A stretch of 64,000 bases of DNA from Sorex araneus (GCF_027595985.1 NC_073313.1:215576066-215640065); one strand, 5' to 3'; positions 34,535 to 46,000 are shown, counted from the stretch's first letter. A program made the numbers and translations. The notes: generated from the letters alone by a model not told the origin.

Positions 34535-34632
34535 GGTTTTTGAACTACATCATGCTGCACTCAGGGTTTACTCCTGGCTCTGTGCTCAGGAGTTACTTCT
34601 GATGGTGCACAGTGAACCATCTTTCCAACCCC
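34535..34632 (-). mobile_element. Partial SOR-type SINE
   Basis: Plus-strand cactcagggtttactcctgg, tgctcaggagttacttctga and tctttccaacccc. Confidence 0.65.
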
Positions 34633-34704
34633 AACATTGATAATCTGAAATAATAATAATAAAACTATAATCCTATAGTTGGATATAGGTAGGTTATGGA
34701 ATTC

Positions 34705-34895
34705 ATACCAATATCCCTCTCAAAGAGCCCGGCAAGCTACAGAGGGTATCCTGCCTAGCAGATACCTGGCACACTACCCGTGGTGTATTCGATACGCCAA
34801 AAACAGTAACAAGAAGTCTCACAATCGAGACGTTACTGGTGCCCGCTCAAGTGAATCATTGAACAATGGGATGACAGTGCTACAGTACAGTGCTA
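34705..34895 (+). mobile_element. SINE with RTE tail, 5' truncated
   Basis: Starts in the body (tccctctcaaagagcccggc), continues through cgatacgccaaaaacagtaa and tctcacaatcgagacgttac, and ends gatgacagtgctacagtac. The SOR tRNA-like head is absent. Confidence 0.85.
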
Positions 34896-35027
34896 TAGAA
34901 GCATATAAAATAACTTAGATATTATTTAATAACCTTCCTAAATTTAGATTTAAAACAAAGTTACAGTACTTTGCTTCCTTAATTATGACATCTTAAACAG
35001 AAAATTATATTCCAAAAAAATACTTAC

Positions 35028-35159
35028 TTGTCACATCAGTTTTTATTCCTGCGATCTTCAATAGTGGTTCAACCTTCTCATAATAGATCTGTGTAGCTTC
35101 CTTTTTGTGGCTTTGGGGATTAAGGAGTATCTTTAAAGATTTTGGTCTGTTTGAAAAAC
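35028..35159 (-). CDS. CERKL: CERKL coding exon (human exon 3 equivalent), start of the kinase domain
   Basis: A 132-bp exon. GT completes glycine, then [40 protein letters not shown] and DVT follow, plus one base. [10 protein letters not shown] is the first beta strand and the conserved N-P turn of the diacylglycerol kinase catalytic domain. The acceptor is ccctcttag and the donor A|GTAAGT. This is the most 5' CERKL exon visible. I found no match to the preceding exon (human CKEEFIELKDIFSVK region) in the remaining 28.8 kb, so intron 2 runs past the window end. Confidence 0.96.
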
Positions 35160-35559
35160 CTAAGAGGGAAACATAAAATTATAAAGTCTCTCTGACAACA
35201 GTTGTTTTTCTTCAAAACCACAAATTAAATCCAATTTTTCTCCTTTTAATAGTATTTACTATATTTCTTTGAAATGTTTTCTAAATGTGGCATTATATTA
35301 AAACATTTATATTTTTCTACCAGCAGAGCAGGTCTGTTCTTCTTAAAATAAATGATTTTTTGACAAAACATTGAATGTTTTACAGAAGATGTGAATGAAA
35401 CCACCTTTATGAATATTAGGCAATGTTTATGCATATTTAACAAATTACCAATAATAACAAATCAACTGTTATTTCAGCAGTAGTTTGGAGTAGAAAGCTG
35501 ACTGGGACAAATGCAATAGAGTACAACAAAAAGAAAGTCTATTTCATCTCCTTATATAA

Positions 35560-36020
35560 AAAATGCCATTGTTAGAATTGGTGGCCAGGGCTCCCCAGAT
35601 TCCCTGCTTTGCTGACTGACCAGGGTGGAAGAGTAGAGGGCAGGGTACGTTTCAGCCCCCAGAGCAATGCATGTAGGAAGCTCAAACTTAGCTTGAAAAG
35701 GTGGGTGGGCGGGGAGGGATTCCTCCCCTGGGAACTAGGAAAGCAATATGTGTTAGCAGGGATGGGATGAGAGTGTTCCCTCAGATTTGGAGCTGAGATT
35801 TGATACTACAATTTTCTGAGCTTGAAAGATGCTTATCATTTGTAACCCAGTTGGAGCAGGTGCAAAGCAAATTTTCTGTCGTTAGGAAGGGGCAGGAGGG
35901 ACAGAGGAGCCAAAAGAAAGCTGAGCACCAACCATCCAACCGTGTCTTTTATGGCAAGCTGCTTTCTCAAGACCAGGTTTCAAGGTTCAAAAATGCAGTT
36001 AGTAATGTCCTATTTTAAAT
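35560..36020. other. GC-richer unique segment in CERKL intron 2
   Basis: No repeat family recognised. The segment is more GC-rich than its surroundings (gtgggtgggcggggaggga) and lies 400-860 bp upstream of the exon at 35028-35159. The 72-codon frame at 35800-36018 lacks domain features. A conserved noncoding element is possible. Confidence 0.3.
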
Positions 36021-36177
36021 AAAGCCATTACAAGCCATTTTTAAAAAGCCATTTTTTTCCAAATGACCACTTGATCAGAATCAGTTTTTTTTAGCAAGTG
36101 GAGGCAATATTCCCATCAGATTTTATATAATAAAATCCTCCAACAGCACATATGACTTTAAATTCAGGGAGAATTTT

Positions 36178-37129
36178 TTTTTTAATTTTATTGACTCACT
36201 GTGAGATAGTTACAAGCTTTCATGTTTGGGTTACAATCTCACAATGATCAAACACCCATCCCTCCACCAGTGCACATTCCCCACCACCAATATCCCAGGT
36301 ATACTTCCCCCTTTCCCACCCTCCCCCTGCCTCTATGAAAGACTATATTCCCCACATTCTTTCTCTATTTTTGGGTTTGATAGCTTGCAACACAGACACT
36401 GAGAGGTCATCATGTTTGGTCCATTATCTAATTTCGGCATGCATCTCCCATCCCAACTGGTTCCTCTAGCCATCATTTTCTTAGTAATCCCTTCTCTATT
36501 CCATCTGCCTTCTCCCCTCCACTCATGAAGCAGTCTTCCAGCTATGGGGCAAACCCCCTGGCCCTTGTATCTACTGTCCTTGGGTGTCAGCCTCATGTGA
36601 TGCTACCCTACACTCCACAAAAGAGTGCAGTTTCTCTATGTCTATCCCTCTCTTTCTGACTCATTTCACTTAGCATAATACTCTCCATGTTTATCCATTT
36701 ATAAGAAAATTTCATGACTTCCTCTCTCCTAACAGCTGCATAGTATTCCATTGTGTAGATGTACCAAAGTTTCTTTAACCAGTCATCTGTTCTTGGGCAC
36801 TTGGGTTGTTTCCAGATTTTGGCTATTGTAAACAGTGCTGCAATGAATACATAGGTACAGATGTCATTTCTACTGTGTCTTTTTGCATCCTCGGGATATA
36901 TTCCCAGAAGAGGTATTGCAGGGTCATATGGAAACTCAATTTCTAGTTTTTGAAGGACTGTCCATATTGTTTTCCAGAAAGGCTGGACCAGTCGGCATTC
37001 CCACCAACAGTGAAAGAGCATCCTTTTCCCCCACATCCACGCCAGCACTGCTTGCTTTTGTTCTTTTGAATGTGAGCCAGTATCTGTGGTGTGAGATGAT
37101 ATCTCATTGTTGTTTTGATTTGCATCTCC
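36178..37129 (-). mobile_element. 5'-truncated L1 (ORF2 C-terminus plus 3' UTR) with 18-bp TSD
   Basis: TSD aaattcagggagaatttt at 36160-36177 and 37130-37147. On the minus strand it encodes the ORF2 C-terminal region (GGNADWSSLSGKQYG, DPAIPLLGIYPEDAKRHS, KIWKQPKCPRTDDW, IYTMEYYAAVRREE), followed by a G-rich 3' UTR with ggtggtggggaatgtgcact and a cagtgagtcaataaaatt end. One frameshift near 37000 splits the coding part into two overlapping frames. It defines the local L1 3' UTR, which lets the chimeric tails elsewhere be recognised. It is not active. Confidence 0.93.
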
Positions 37130-37289
37130 AAATTCAGGGAGAATTTTGGATAGAGAGATAGGACCACTGACTCTCTTACATTCTCTGTAGTTATCCTGAG
37201 GCTCCGTACTTTGGCAAAAGACTCTATAAGTTTCATAAACACCAGGTCCTGAAACTTCAAAACCACATTCCTTTCCTTTTTATCCCTTC

Positions 37290-37457
37290 ATTTTTATTGT
37301 GGGGCCATAACTGCTGGTACAGGTCTTGCTCCAGCTCTGTGCTCAGGGAGAAAACCTGGCAGTTTTGGGGGGACTATATGAGGTTCTGGAAGATCAAAGA
37401 CAAGTAGGCCATACACAAAGCAAGCATCTTGACTGCTGTACTATTTCTCAAGCCCCA
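37290..37457 (-). mobile_element. SOR-type SINE, diverged
   Basis: Plus-strand tgtggggccataactgctgg, agctctgtgctcagggagaa and tactatttctcaagcccc. Confidence 0.75.
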
Positions 37458-37699
37458 CATTACTTTCCCTTTTTTCAATCCCTACATTCAAATAGATTCC
37501 CTGATTCATAAAACAGCCACTCTGTACTTTCATGCTACCTGGCTGTTGCCCCCAGTTGCATGTTCTCTCATGCCATACACGGACACCTTTGTCATTCCTT
37601 TGCATAAATTTACCCTGAAAAATCAATGCAATCAGTTTTGCCATGGCATCACTCCTTTAGACTCCCTAAATCACCTACAGAACCTTACCAGCCTTTTCT

Positions 37700-37830
37700 C
37701 CTTCATCTCTCGCAGATATTTAAGAAACACTTATTGAACCTTTGTGTTGGGTCCTGGGAAGAGGGATAAAATGCTTAAGTGTAGTTTGTGCTTTAAAGAG
37801 GAAGGTGTATCTATAAGGAGAGAGACCACA
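37700..37830. mobile_element. Possible ancient L2/MIR-class fragment
   Basis: aaacacttattgaacctttg followed by ttgggtcctgggaagaggga resembles the common L2/MIR-class segment (acttattgagcacc...ctgggga). Weak. Confidence 0.35.
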
Positions 37831-37950
37831 AAATGGTAGTTAGTAACAGAGGCACAAGGTGCAATGGGAGTTTGAGAGGTGGGTAGTTAATTATCATTAA
37901 GAATCTAGGAAAGTCTAGTTGGCGAAGTTGTTTTTTGAAAGATACTTTGG

Positions 37951-38869
37951 CTTATCTGCCACCCTCGAGAATGCCATGTGACAACTGGAATGGGAAGGAA
38001 TGGGAGTGAAGATAGACGGTCAGCAACTACACCACCTCCATTTCACTGATGACATCGTTCTCATAACAACAAACATTAGCCAAGCAGCACAAATGTTGGC
38101 TGACTTCGACTGAGAGTGTGGAAAGGTTGGACTGCAGGTGAATCTCACAAAAACAATGTTCATGAAAAATGAACTAGTCCCTGACGTTCCATTTGCTCTC
38201 AATGGAACAAACATCTCCAAATGCAGCAGCTATGTGTACCTGGGTCGAGAACTCAACATGAAGAGTGACCTTGCACCAGAACTGCGCAGGAGGAAGAGAG
38301 CAGCGTGGAATGCCTTCAAGAGCATCGAAGAAGTGGTTAAGAGGATGAAGAAGCTCCAGCTCCAGGCACATCTTTTCGACTCCACCATTCTTCCTGTACT
38401 AACATATGCCTCAGAGACCTGGGCCCTGTGCAAACAGGATGAGAACGCTATTCGGGTATCCCAAATAGAAATTGAAAGAGCTATGCTAGGAGTATCACGT
38501 TTCACTCAAGTGAGAGAAGGAATCCAGAGTTATGACCTCCAGCGACGGTCAAGAATCAGGGATGCCGTCTCGTTTGCCAAGTTGTCAAAACTCAGATGGG
38601 CCGGACATGTAATGCGATTCAGAGACAACCACTGGATTAGAGCTGTTACTGACTGGATTCCACAGGATGTCAAAGACCAAGTGGCCGCCTACCAACGAGA
38701 TGGTCAGACTTCTTTGTAAAAACCCTGAATGAATGATTTGAGGCTCTTCCTGTTCCTGGAGCGAGCAGATATCACTGGGTTACATTAGCGCCCGACAGGG
38801 ACAAATGGTGACGTTACTGGTGCCCGCTCGAGCAAATCGAGGATCAACTGGATGACACGTGATACAAGT
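37951..38869 (+). pseudogene. RTE-clade LINE, 3' half copy (RT end plus C-terminal domain)
   Basis: A 919-bp, 5'-truncated element with 10-bp TSD gatactttgg (37941-37950 and 38870-38879). Conceptual reading starts in the reverse transcriptase near the catalytic box (HLHFTDDIVLIT at about 38030, FTDD where FADD is usual), then ECGKVGLQVNLTKTMFMKNE and GRELNMKSDLAPELRRRKRA. The C-terminal domain follows: HLFDSTILPVLTYASETWAL, RFTQVREGIQS, KLRWAGHVMR and AVTDWIPQDVK. A one-base deletion near 38675 moves the WSDFFVKTLNE frame. Stops occur at 38110 and after LNE. The terminal coding sequence reads PGASRYHW then YWCPLEQIEDQLDD, close to the last base of the element. The layout is that of RTE LINEs, whose ORF runs nearly to the 3' end. 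Confidence 0.92.
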
Positions 38870-39099
38870 GATACTTTGGTTTACGCTGTTTACCACTATA
38901 AATTCCCTCCTTCCTCTCATCTATCTCATTCCATCTTTTAACAGGTGCAGAGTGAGGCAGGAAGCTGTAAATGAGACCAGCAAGGCCAAATGCAGTCAAG
39001 TGAAATAAAGTTTTCTGTTTCTTTTTCTTCTTTCCTATCATGCTCCAAAATTACTGTATTTCTTTGCAGATAGAAGATAGTCAAGACATTTTATCTTTC

Positions 39100-39260
39100 C
39101 ATTTTACCCGATCCCTGTTACTCAAAATTTTACCACTTTTTTGAAACCCACCTCAAATGTCACTTCTCCATTAAAGTCTTTCCTTATCATTAGTGTAATC
39201 CACCTCTCTATTTGCTATATATTTCTTCTATATATCTCTAGTATGTATTCTTATGCTATT
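39100..39260. mobile_element. Possible ancient L2 fragment
   Basis: cacctcaaatgtcacttctc followed by aaagtctttccttatc resembles the L2 3' region. Low information. Confidence 0.35.
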
Positions 39261-39739
39261 TAGCCAGAAGATACTGATTTAAGACCCAGAATCTTTGAAG
39301 TACCTGGACTATTGCAAAATGGAAAAGACAGAGTAATATGCCACACTGCATTCAATTATTTGAAAATCTACACTAATCATGAATACACAAATAAGAGGCA
39401 GAAAAGGGGGGTGGAAATGATAGTGGAGCAACTGGGGTTTTTCTCCTTATCTCATTTCCTCAGTTCAAGGTACATAATAGGCGATCAACTATTGAATAAA
39501 TGTATAAGAGGAGAATATTTGCATTAGGTTATCTAAATAACAAAGATTTTTATTCACAAAAAATTTCATACTTGCTCTCTGCTAAGTGGGTTCTAGAAAC
39601 TGAGAGCCTATAGGCGAACTAGATCCTCTTTCCTCCAAGAAGCTTCCGTTCTAATTGTGGAGACAGAAACAACAGGTTATTCAAAGCATATTAAGTGTTA
39701 AGTGTTAGTAAGTTCTAGTAATAACAACACTGAAAAGTT

Positions 39740-39945
39740 GAAGTTTAAGCTGCAACCACCAGAACTCTGTAATGTGCCTGTTAAGTTTACAGATGGCAGT
39801 GGGGAGAAATGGAGTATGAGAACATTGGTCGAAGGAAGTTGACTCTGGTGGTGGGATTGATGCTGAAAAAGTATATGCCTAAAAGTCTATTATCACTAAT
39901 TTTGTAAATTATGGTTCTTTAATTTTAAAAAATTATAAATTTTTT
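39740..39945 (+). mobile_element. Probable older L1 3' UTR end
   Basis: agatggcagtggggagaaat, ctctggtggtgggattgatg and tttgtaaattatggttcttt then an A/T end. Similar to 31020-31155. Confidence 0.45.
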
Positions 39946-40040
39946 TCTTCAGTAAATAAGTGAGGAGTAGGGAGGGGGCCAGCTATTGTAGATAAGGGAG
40001 GAGTAGGAAGGGGGCCACCTCCCTACATGCCACCCACACG

Positions 40041-43000
40041 GCAGAGCCTGGCAAGCTACACGTGTCGTATTTGATATTTGAAAAACAGTAACAAAAATGG
40101 GCCTCGTTCCCCTGACCTTGGAAGACCCCCATTATGGCAGCATTCAGAAGGACAAGCAAGGAAGGGCTGCTAAAATCTTAGGGCCAAGCTAAGCTGCCAG
40201 AACGAAGAAGGACTGAAATGACTGTCTGCACTTTTAACGCACGTACACTGGTATTGGATGGATCCATCGAGGACCTGATGGTGCAAGCCCAGAAGATCAA
40301 GTATGACGTCATTGGATTGACCAAGATGAGAAGGCATTGATCACATCGTGCCATTTTTGACACTGGAGAAGAACTGTTCCTCAGAACAAATGACAGTAGA
40401 GGCATCGGTTGTGTCAGTGTCCTCATCAACACAAACTTGGCCATGAGCATTGATTTGTTCAAATGCCTTACAACCCGAATCAAATCTTATGTTTGAATAG
40501 ATGTGGCTCATTGCCAGCAGTTTCTATCTTCGTCGTCTACACACCAACATCCAACTATGATGAAGAAGAAATTGAGAAGTTCTACATGGAGCTGGAGAAG
40601 TTCTATAAAGAAGACACACCTTTTACAAGGCCATTGTCAGTGACATTAATGCCAAGATAGGACCGAGAAGGTCACCCAAAGAATTCCACATTGGGACCCA
40701 CACTTAGAATGGAAAAAACAGGGTGAGAAACTGTCTGAGTTCATCATGTTGACCAAGACCATCCATGGTAACTCGCAGTTCCAGGAGGTCAAATCTAAAC
40801 GTTGGACATGGGAGTCACCCATGGACAGTTCCACAACAAAATTGACCACATCATTTTCAATCGACAGTTTTGCCTGACCAATGTCACTGTTGTCCCAAAA
40901 TCCCAAACGGGATCAGACCACCATCTCCTTTGTGCAAAATTCTACTTCAAGGAGCAGGGGAAAAGGGCTGCAAGGTTTAAAAAGAGAACTCCCAGAATGA
41001 ACACCAACTGGGAGCTCTTTGGCACTATTGAAGCAATATGGGAAGATGCTGTTGTTGACAACATTGATGAGGAATATGATCCAATGGTTCAGCACCTTCA
41101 TGATTTTTTGAGGAACACCAAGAGAGAGAAAGCCACAAAAAGACACCTGTTTTCAGAAACTCCCATGCTCATTCGCCAGCGTGGTCTGGCACGAGCCTCA
41201 GGCAATCACAAACTAATGTCTGAGCTTGCAAAGCTATGCAGAGAAGTGATAAAGGAAGACCTCAAAGAGAGAAAAGCAGCAGTGTTGGCCAATGCAGCAG
41301 AAGCTGGGAAAAGTATTCGCAATGTACGCCTGCCCTTCACCGACTATAAGACCAAGATGACTGCCCGCCGACGTCCTGATGGATCTATCATATCTTCCAG
41401 AAGGGCAATGGAAAAGGTTATCCATGACTTCTACTCAGATCTTTTTGATAGCCATGTCTACCAGCCCACATACCAAAATCTGCAGGATGGATATGTCATT
41501 CCCAGCACTCTGCCTTCCAAAATATGACATGCTATTTCATTGGTAAAAAGCATACAGCACCTGGTCCAGACAAGGTCAGACCCAAACACCTGAAGAATCT
41601 GCCTCCAGTACTCATCAATACACTGGCTCAGCTCTTCACACATTACTTGTCTGAATGTAAGGTTCTGTCCCAATGGAAAACCAGCAGGACAGTCCTGTTG
41701 TACAAGACGGGAGATATCCATGACAGCAGCAACTATAGCCTGACCTGCTTGTTGTTTGCTGTCGACAAGTTATTCAATCCAGTCATCATGAATAGGATTG
41801 GCAGAACACTAGATGAAGAACAACCACGCAAGCAAGCTGGGTTCTGAAAAGGATTGAGCATGATCAACCATATCCACCTGATGACCAAGCTCACTGAGAT
41901 TTCACAAGAGTTCAAGATGCCGCTCTGTCTAACGTTCACTAATTTAAAGAAGGCCTATGATTCTGTTGAGACTGAAGCAGTCATCAAAGCCCTAGCCAAA
42001 CAGGGAATTCAAATTCAGTACATCAGTGTCCCCCGTGAGCTGTATTATAGATTCACCACCAGGATCTTACCATTCTACAAGGAAGTGATCATTAACATAA
42101 AGAGCTGGGCAGGGGGGGGGGGAGTTCAGCAGAGCGACAGCATTTCACCAAAACTCTTTAGTGCCACCCTTGAGAATGGCATGTGACGACTGGAATAGGA
42201 AGGAATGGGAGTGAAGATAGATGGTCGGCAACTACACCACTCTCCTTTGCTGGTGACATCATTATAGTAACACCAAACATTAGCCAAGTGGCACGAATGC
42301 TGGCCAACTTTGACTGTGAGTGTGGAAAGGTCGGACTACAGTTTAATTTCATGAAGACAATATTCATAAGAAATGGACTAGTTTCTGATGTTCCATTTGC
42401 TTTCAACAGAACAAACATCTCTGAATGAAGCAGTTATATGTACCTAGGTCGCAAACTCAACATGATGAACAACTTGGCACTTGAGCTGCGCAGGAGGAAG
42501 AGAGTGGCATGGAACGCCTTCGAGAGCATCAAAGAAGTGGTTAAGAGGATGAAGAACCTCTGGCTCTGGGCACATCTTTTTGACTCCACCGTTCTTCCTT
42601 CACTAACATATGCCTCAGAGCCCTGGGCCCTATGAAAATAGGATAAGAACGCTATTTGTGTATCCCAAAGAGGAATCGAAAGAGCTGTGCTTAGAATATC
42701 ATGTTTCACTCAAGTGAGAGAAGGAATTCAAAGTTCCTCAATTGATGATAGAGAATCAATGATAGAGAATCAGGGATGCTGTCTCATTTGCCAAGGTGTC
42801 AAAAATCAGATGGGCCAGACACATAATGTAATTTTGAAATGACCAGTAGACTAGAGTTGTTACGGTCTGTCATGGGATGTCAAAAGAACATGTGGCCACT
42901 CACCTACAAGATGGTCAGAGTTCTTTGTCAAGACCCTGAATGAATGGTTTGAGACTCTTCATGTTCCTGGAGCGAGCAGATGCCATTGGGCTACACTAGC

Positions 43001-43082
43001 ATGTGACAGGGACCAATGGAGATGTTACTGGTGCCTGTTTGAGCAAATCAATAAGCAATGGGATGACACGTAATGCAAGTGA
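40041..43082 (+). pseudogene. Near full-length RTE-clade LINE, decayed
   Basis: About 3 kb. The leader (gcagagcctggcaagctaca, aacagtaacaa, ccctgaccttggaagac) precedes an AP-endonuclease start at 40218 (MTVCTFNARTL, KYDVIGLTKMRR), then FVVYTPTSNYDEEEIEKFY at about 40520 and IDHIIFNRQF...TGSDHHLL at about 40830-40930, the endonuclease SDH box. The long fragment 40802-41527 leads into a linker, then RT motifs: APGPDKVRPKHLKNLP (41560), LCLTFTNLKKAYDSVE (41930), GVQQSDSISPKLF (42120) and LSFAGDIIIVT (42240), where the catalytic FADD has become FAGD. The C-terminal domain follows to about 42830 and the tail ends gatgacacgtaatgcaagtg. At least eight stops or frameshifts occur, so it is dead. It is about 85% identical by eye to 37951-38869. 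The motif set (TYASETWAL, RWAGHVMR, D-W-I-P-x-D-V-K) is not that of mammalian BovB; it resembles RTE elements of invertebrates. Confidence 0.92.
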
Positions 43083-45093
43083 TAAAATTTTTTAAACATT
43101 AATCTCAATAGTGGGAGGAATGGGGAAAATATGACTTTCTGACCAGAGAAGATGAAATCACCCAGAGCCTTACAGATATTTATAATGACTTAACTTTTCA
43201 TATAAGTGAGAGCCGTGGATTTTGAGCAGTGCAGCATCATCAGTTGGGTATTAGGTGGATCACTGTACATAATATGTAGATAGTAGATGCAGGGAGGGCA
43301 GAGAATAACAAACTAAGAACAGACGCAATATTCCAATAAATGATTTTGAATACATGATTGTGAATAGAACAAAATCACTGAAGTGGAAATTATAAATAAA
43401 TTTAGACTGTGTATATATTTTGAAAGCAGAGAGGATAGGTAGAACTGTTTTTACTATTTGGAAATAATATGTAATAGAGAAAAATTAAAAAGTAATAAAA
43501 TGTGTGGCTGTAGAAGAAGGAACTTGTGAGTTTTAAGGTGGAAAAAATAAAAAGTGGTGGAAACAATAAATTACGGCTTCAGTGAGGCTGGAAGACTTGA
43601 GGTGTTGGAAAAGAAGATCAGGTAAACTCGGGAGACAGAAGTCAATAGTCACATGGTTAGTAGGATGCTGAAAACTGAGGTTGAGCGCTACTGGAAGTGA
43701 AAATTACAAGATCTGAGGAAGCTTGATATTCTTATTTTACTAGCAATTAGCTCATGCCATCTCAGGACAAAATAGAAGTGCCTAGGGGATGGTACTCCTA
43801 TCTCCAGGAGGTTTGTAGACCCTGTATTTGAAGTGACAGAAAAAAATGCTATGCTATCAAAAAATGTGTCTTCTAGGAAGAATATATAGGAAACATGTTT
43901 ATATCAGTAAATTTCATAGTTATAAGTCAATTGCCTCATTACTTCAATTTTTATATGAATGCATGATAAAAATGAATGTTGTAGATGATTAGACATTGTA
44001 CTGTGTAACTGGTGTTAGTGCTGGCAGAAAGATGGTAAACAAGAATGCCAACCCATAATAAAGTGAATTATAGCAATGAAGCCAAACCACCAACTCCTAT
44101 CCTTGATTATCTTGCACTGACCTGCCCTGTGAGTAATTTCCTTAACAGGAAGTGATTGACTGGTTTCTCTGCTATGTGGGTCAAAATCCAGAGCTCAGGA
44201 CATTGCTTTCAGTTGTAAAACTTGGCAACCAACGTAGTCAAATCAACTTGGTAACAATGCTTGTTAAGTTCATATTTACTTCCATCCCTGTGTGAAGGTC
44301 ACTTTGATTTTATGTTCATTATTTTTATGTTGGGCTTACTCTAAAGAAATACTGACTAAACTCTATAGAACAGAGAAACTACCTGACTTTTCCTTTTCAA
44401 AAAAATTCTCTTTAGTGAGTATTCAAATAGAACCCTAATCTGTGAAAGGCATCTATATACTCCTGCCTCATACAGACTTGTCACTAACCTTCCAATATTT
44501 TCTTTCACTGTTTATGACTATTTAGCAAACTTCATAAATGCAGCCTATGCTCAGAAAACATTGGGCCCTTTGACCATCGTTCCTTAACAAGTAGTATTAT
44601 TACTGTGAAATTGGTTTTATTCCTCAGTTTGTGGGACCTTGAGAATCAGATGAAAAAATTGCATGCAAAATTCCAGAGACTTATGGAAGTATAGCTATCT
44701 AACAGCTTTAAGAAAGGAGTTTTTGGATCCCCTGATGTTCTCTGTTTGGTCTCTCATAGGTCCCTCACAGGTTGCTTGTTGGTTGCTCATTGTTGGTTGT
44801 TCACACAGTTCTTGATTGACCTTTGAAGATAACTCACCAGTGCTATCCTTGACTTTCACAGGCTGCCCCATAGTTTGTCACTGATATTTCGTAGTCTGTC
44901 ATTTTCCCCCCTAGAACTTATCCCTCACGGCCTGCTGCCCACCACAAGATTTTTCCTTCCCTACTCACTTTTAAGAACACTTACGAGTAAGAATGTAATG
45001 CTTCAATATCTCAATTCTATTCTATAAAGAAAAACTGCTTCAAACTTATGTCAAATTTATTTCCTCTAGTCTACTGATCATAGAAAATGTATA
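43083..45093. other. CERKL intron 2, no recognisable repeat or gene
   Basis: About 2 kb of AT-rich sequence. I see no SINE head, no LINE motif and no exon-like open frame with splice sites. Very old repeats may be present but are not readable by eye. Confidence 0.45.
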
Positions 45094-45240
45094 TCAGGCC
45101 AGAGCAATAGTACAGTGCATAAAGTTCTTGCTTGCATGTGGCAAAATAGGTTCAATTCCTGGCATCCTGCATGGTCCCCTGAGCCAATATTAACCCGTGA
45201 GCATCATCAGGTGTAAAACGCCCCCCTCCCCCAAAAAAAT
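45094..45240 (+). mobile_element. SOR-type SINE
   Basis: ggccagagcaatagtacagt, ggttcaattcctggcatcct and a gtgtaaaacgcccccc tail. Its tail is directly interrupted by the next element. Confidence 0.85.
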
Positions 45241-45243
45241 AAT

Positions 45244-45496
45244 GTAGCACTGTACCACTGTCACCGATTGTTCATCAATTTGCTCAAGCAGGCACCAATA
45301 ACGTCTCCATTGTGAGACTTGTTGTTGCTGTTTTTGACATATTTAATATGCCATGGATAGCTTGCCAGGCTCTACCGTGCGGGCGGGATACTCTCAGTCA
45401 TTTGCCAGGCTCTCTGAGAGGGACGGAGGAATTGAACCTTGGTCAGTGGAGTGCAGGGCAAACAGCCTACCCGCTGTGCTATAGCTCCAGTCCCCC
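45244..45496 (-). mobile_element. SOR-headed SINE with RTE tail, inserted in another SINE's tail
   Basis: Plus-strand order: gtagcactgtaccactgtca (tail), ttgctgtttttgacatattt, gctctaccgtgcgggcggga, tgctatagctccagtcccc (head). The flanks ccccccaaaaaaa on both sides suggest a TSD taken from the preceding SINE's tail. Confidence 0.88.
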
Positions 45497-45536
45497 CAAA
45501 AAAAATGAGGAAAGAAAAAAGAAAATGTACCATAAG

Positions 45537-45705
45537 GGCTAGGGAGATAATATAGTGAGTACGGCATTTTGCATGCAGCTAAGCTGGGCTCAGTCTCTGG
45601 CATCTTATATGGTCCCCTGAGCCTTGCAAGGAGTGATTCCCAAGTACAGAGCCAGAAACAAACCCTGAGCATCACCGGGTGTGGTGCCCCACCTAAAAAA
45701 AAAAA
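45537..45705 (+). mobile_element. SOR-type SINE
   Basis: gggctagggagataatatag, tatatggtcccctgagcctt, atcaccgggtgtggtgcccc and a poly(A) tail. Confidence 0.85.
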
Positions 45706-45849
45706 ATCTGTATCATGAAGCCACATATATAGGGTAAAGAGGAGCAAAGCAATGCAAAAACATAGTATAGACCACAAGTACTTTGAGATAATACGTTCTT
45801 TCCCCAACCCTCCACACACACAAACACACAAGATTAAACAAGCTTTGAG

Positions 45850-46000
45850 AAATTAGGACCATAGTACAGTAGGCAAGGCACTTATCTTGCAAACACCCGA
45901 CCCCTGTTTGGTTCCTAGACCATCATTTTGCTCCCCAATCCTTGAACTCAGAGCCAAGAGTAGGCCTTAAGCACTGCCAGGTGTGACCCACAAACAACAA
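45850..46000 (+). mobile_element. SOR-type SINE, old
   Basis: taggaccatagtacagtagg, cactgccaggtgtgacccac and an aacaacaag tail. Confidence 0.8.

Noticed and set aside
38138..38719. A 193-codon frame as a host gene
   Set aside because: It is the C-terminal domain of the RTE LINE, flanked by a TSD, with upstream stops and a downstream frameshift.
40041..43082. Assigning this LINE to BovB
   Set aside because: The C-terminal motifs (TYASE-WAL, RWAGHVMR) and the coding 3' end differ from BovB as I know it.
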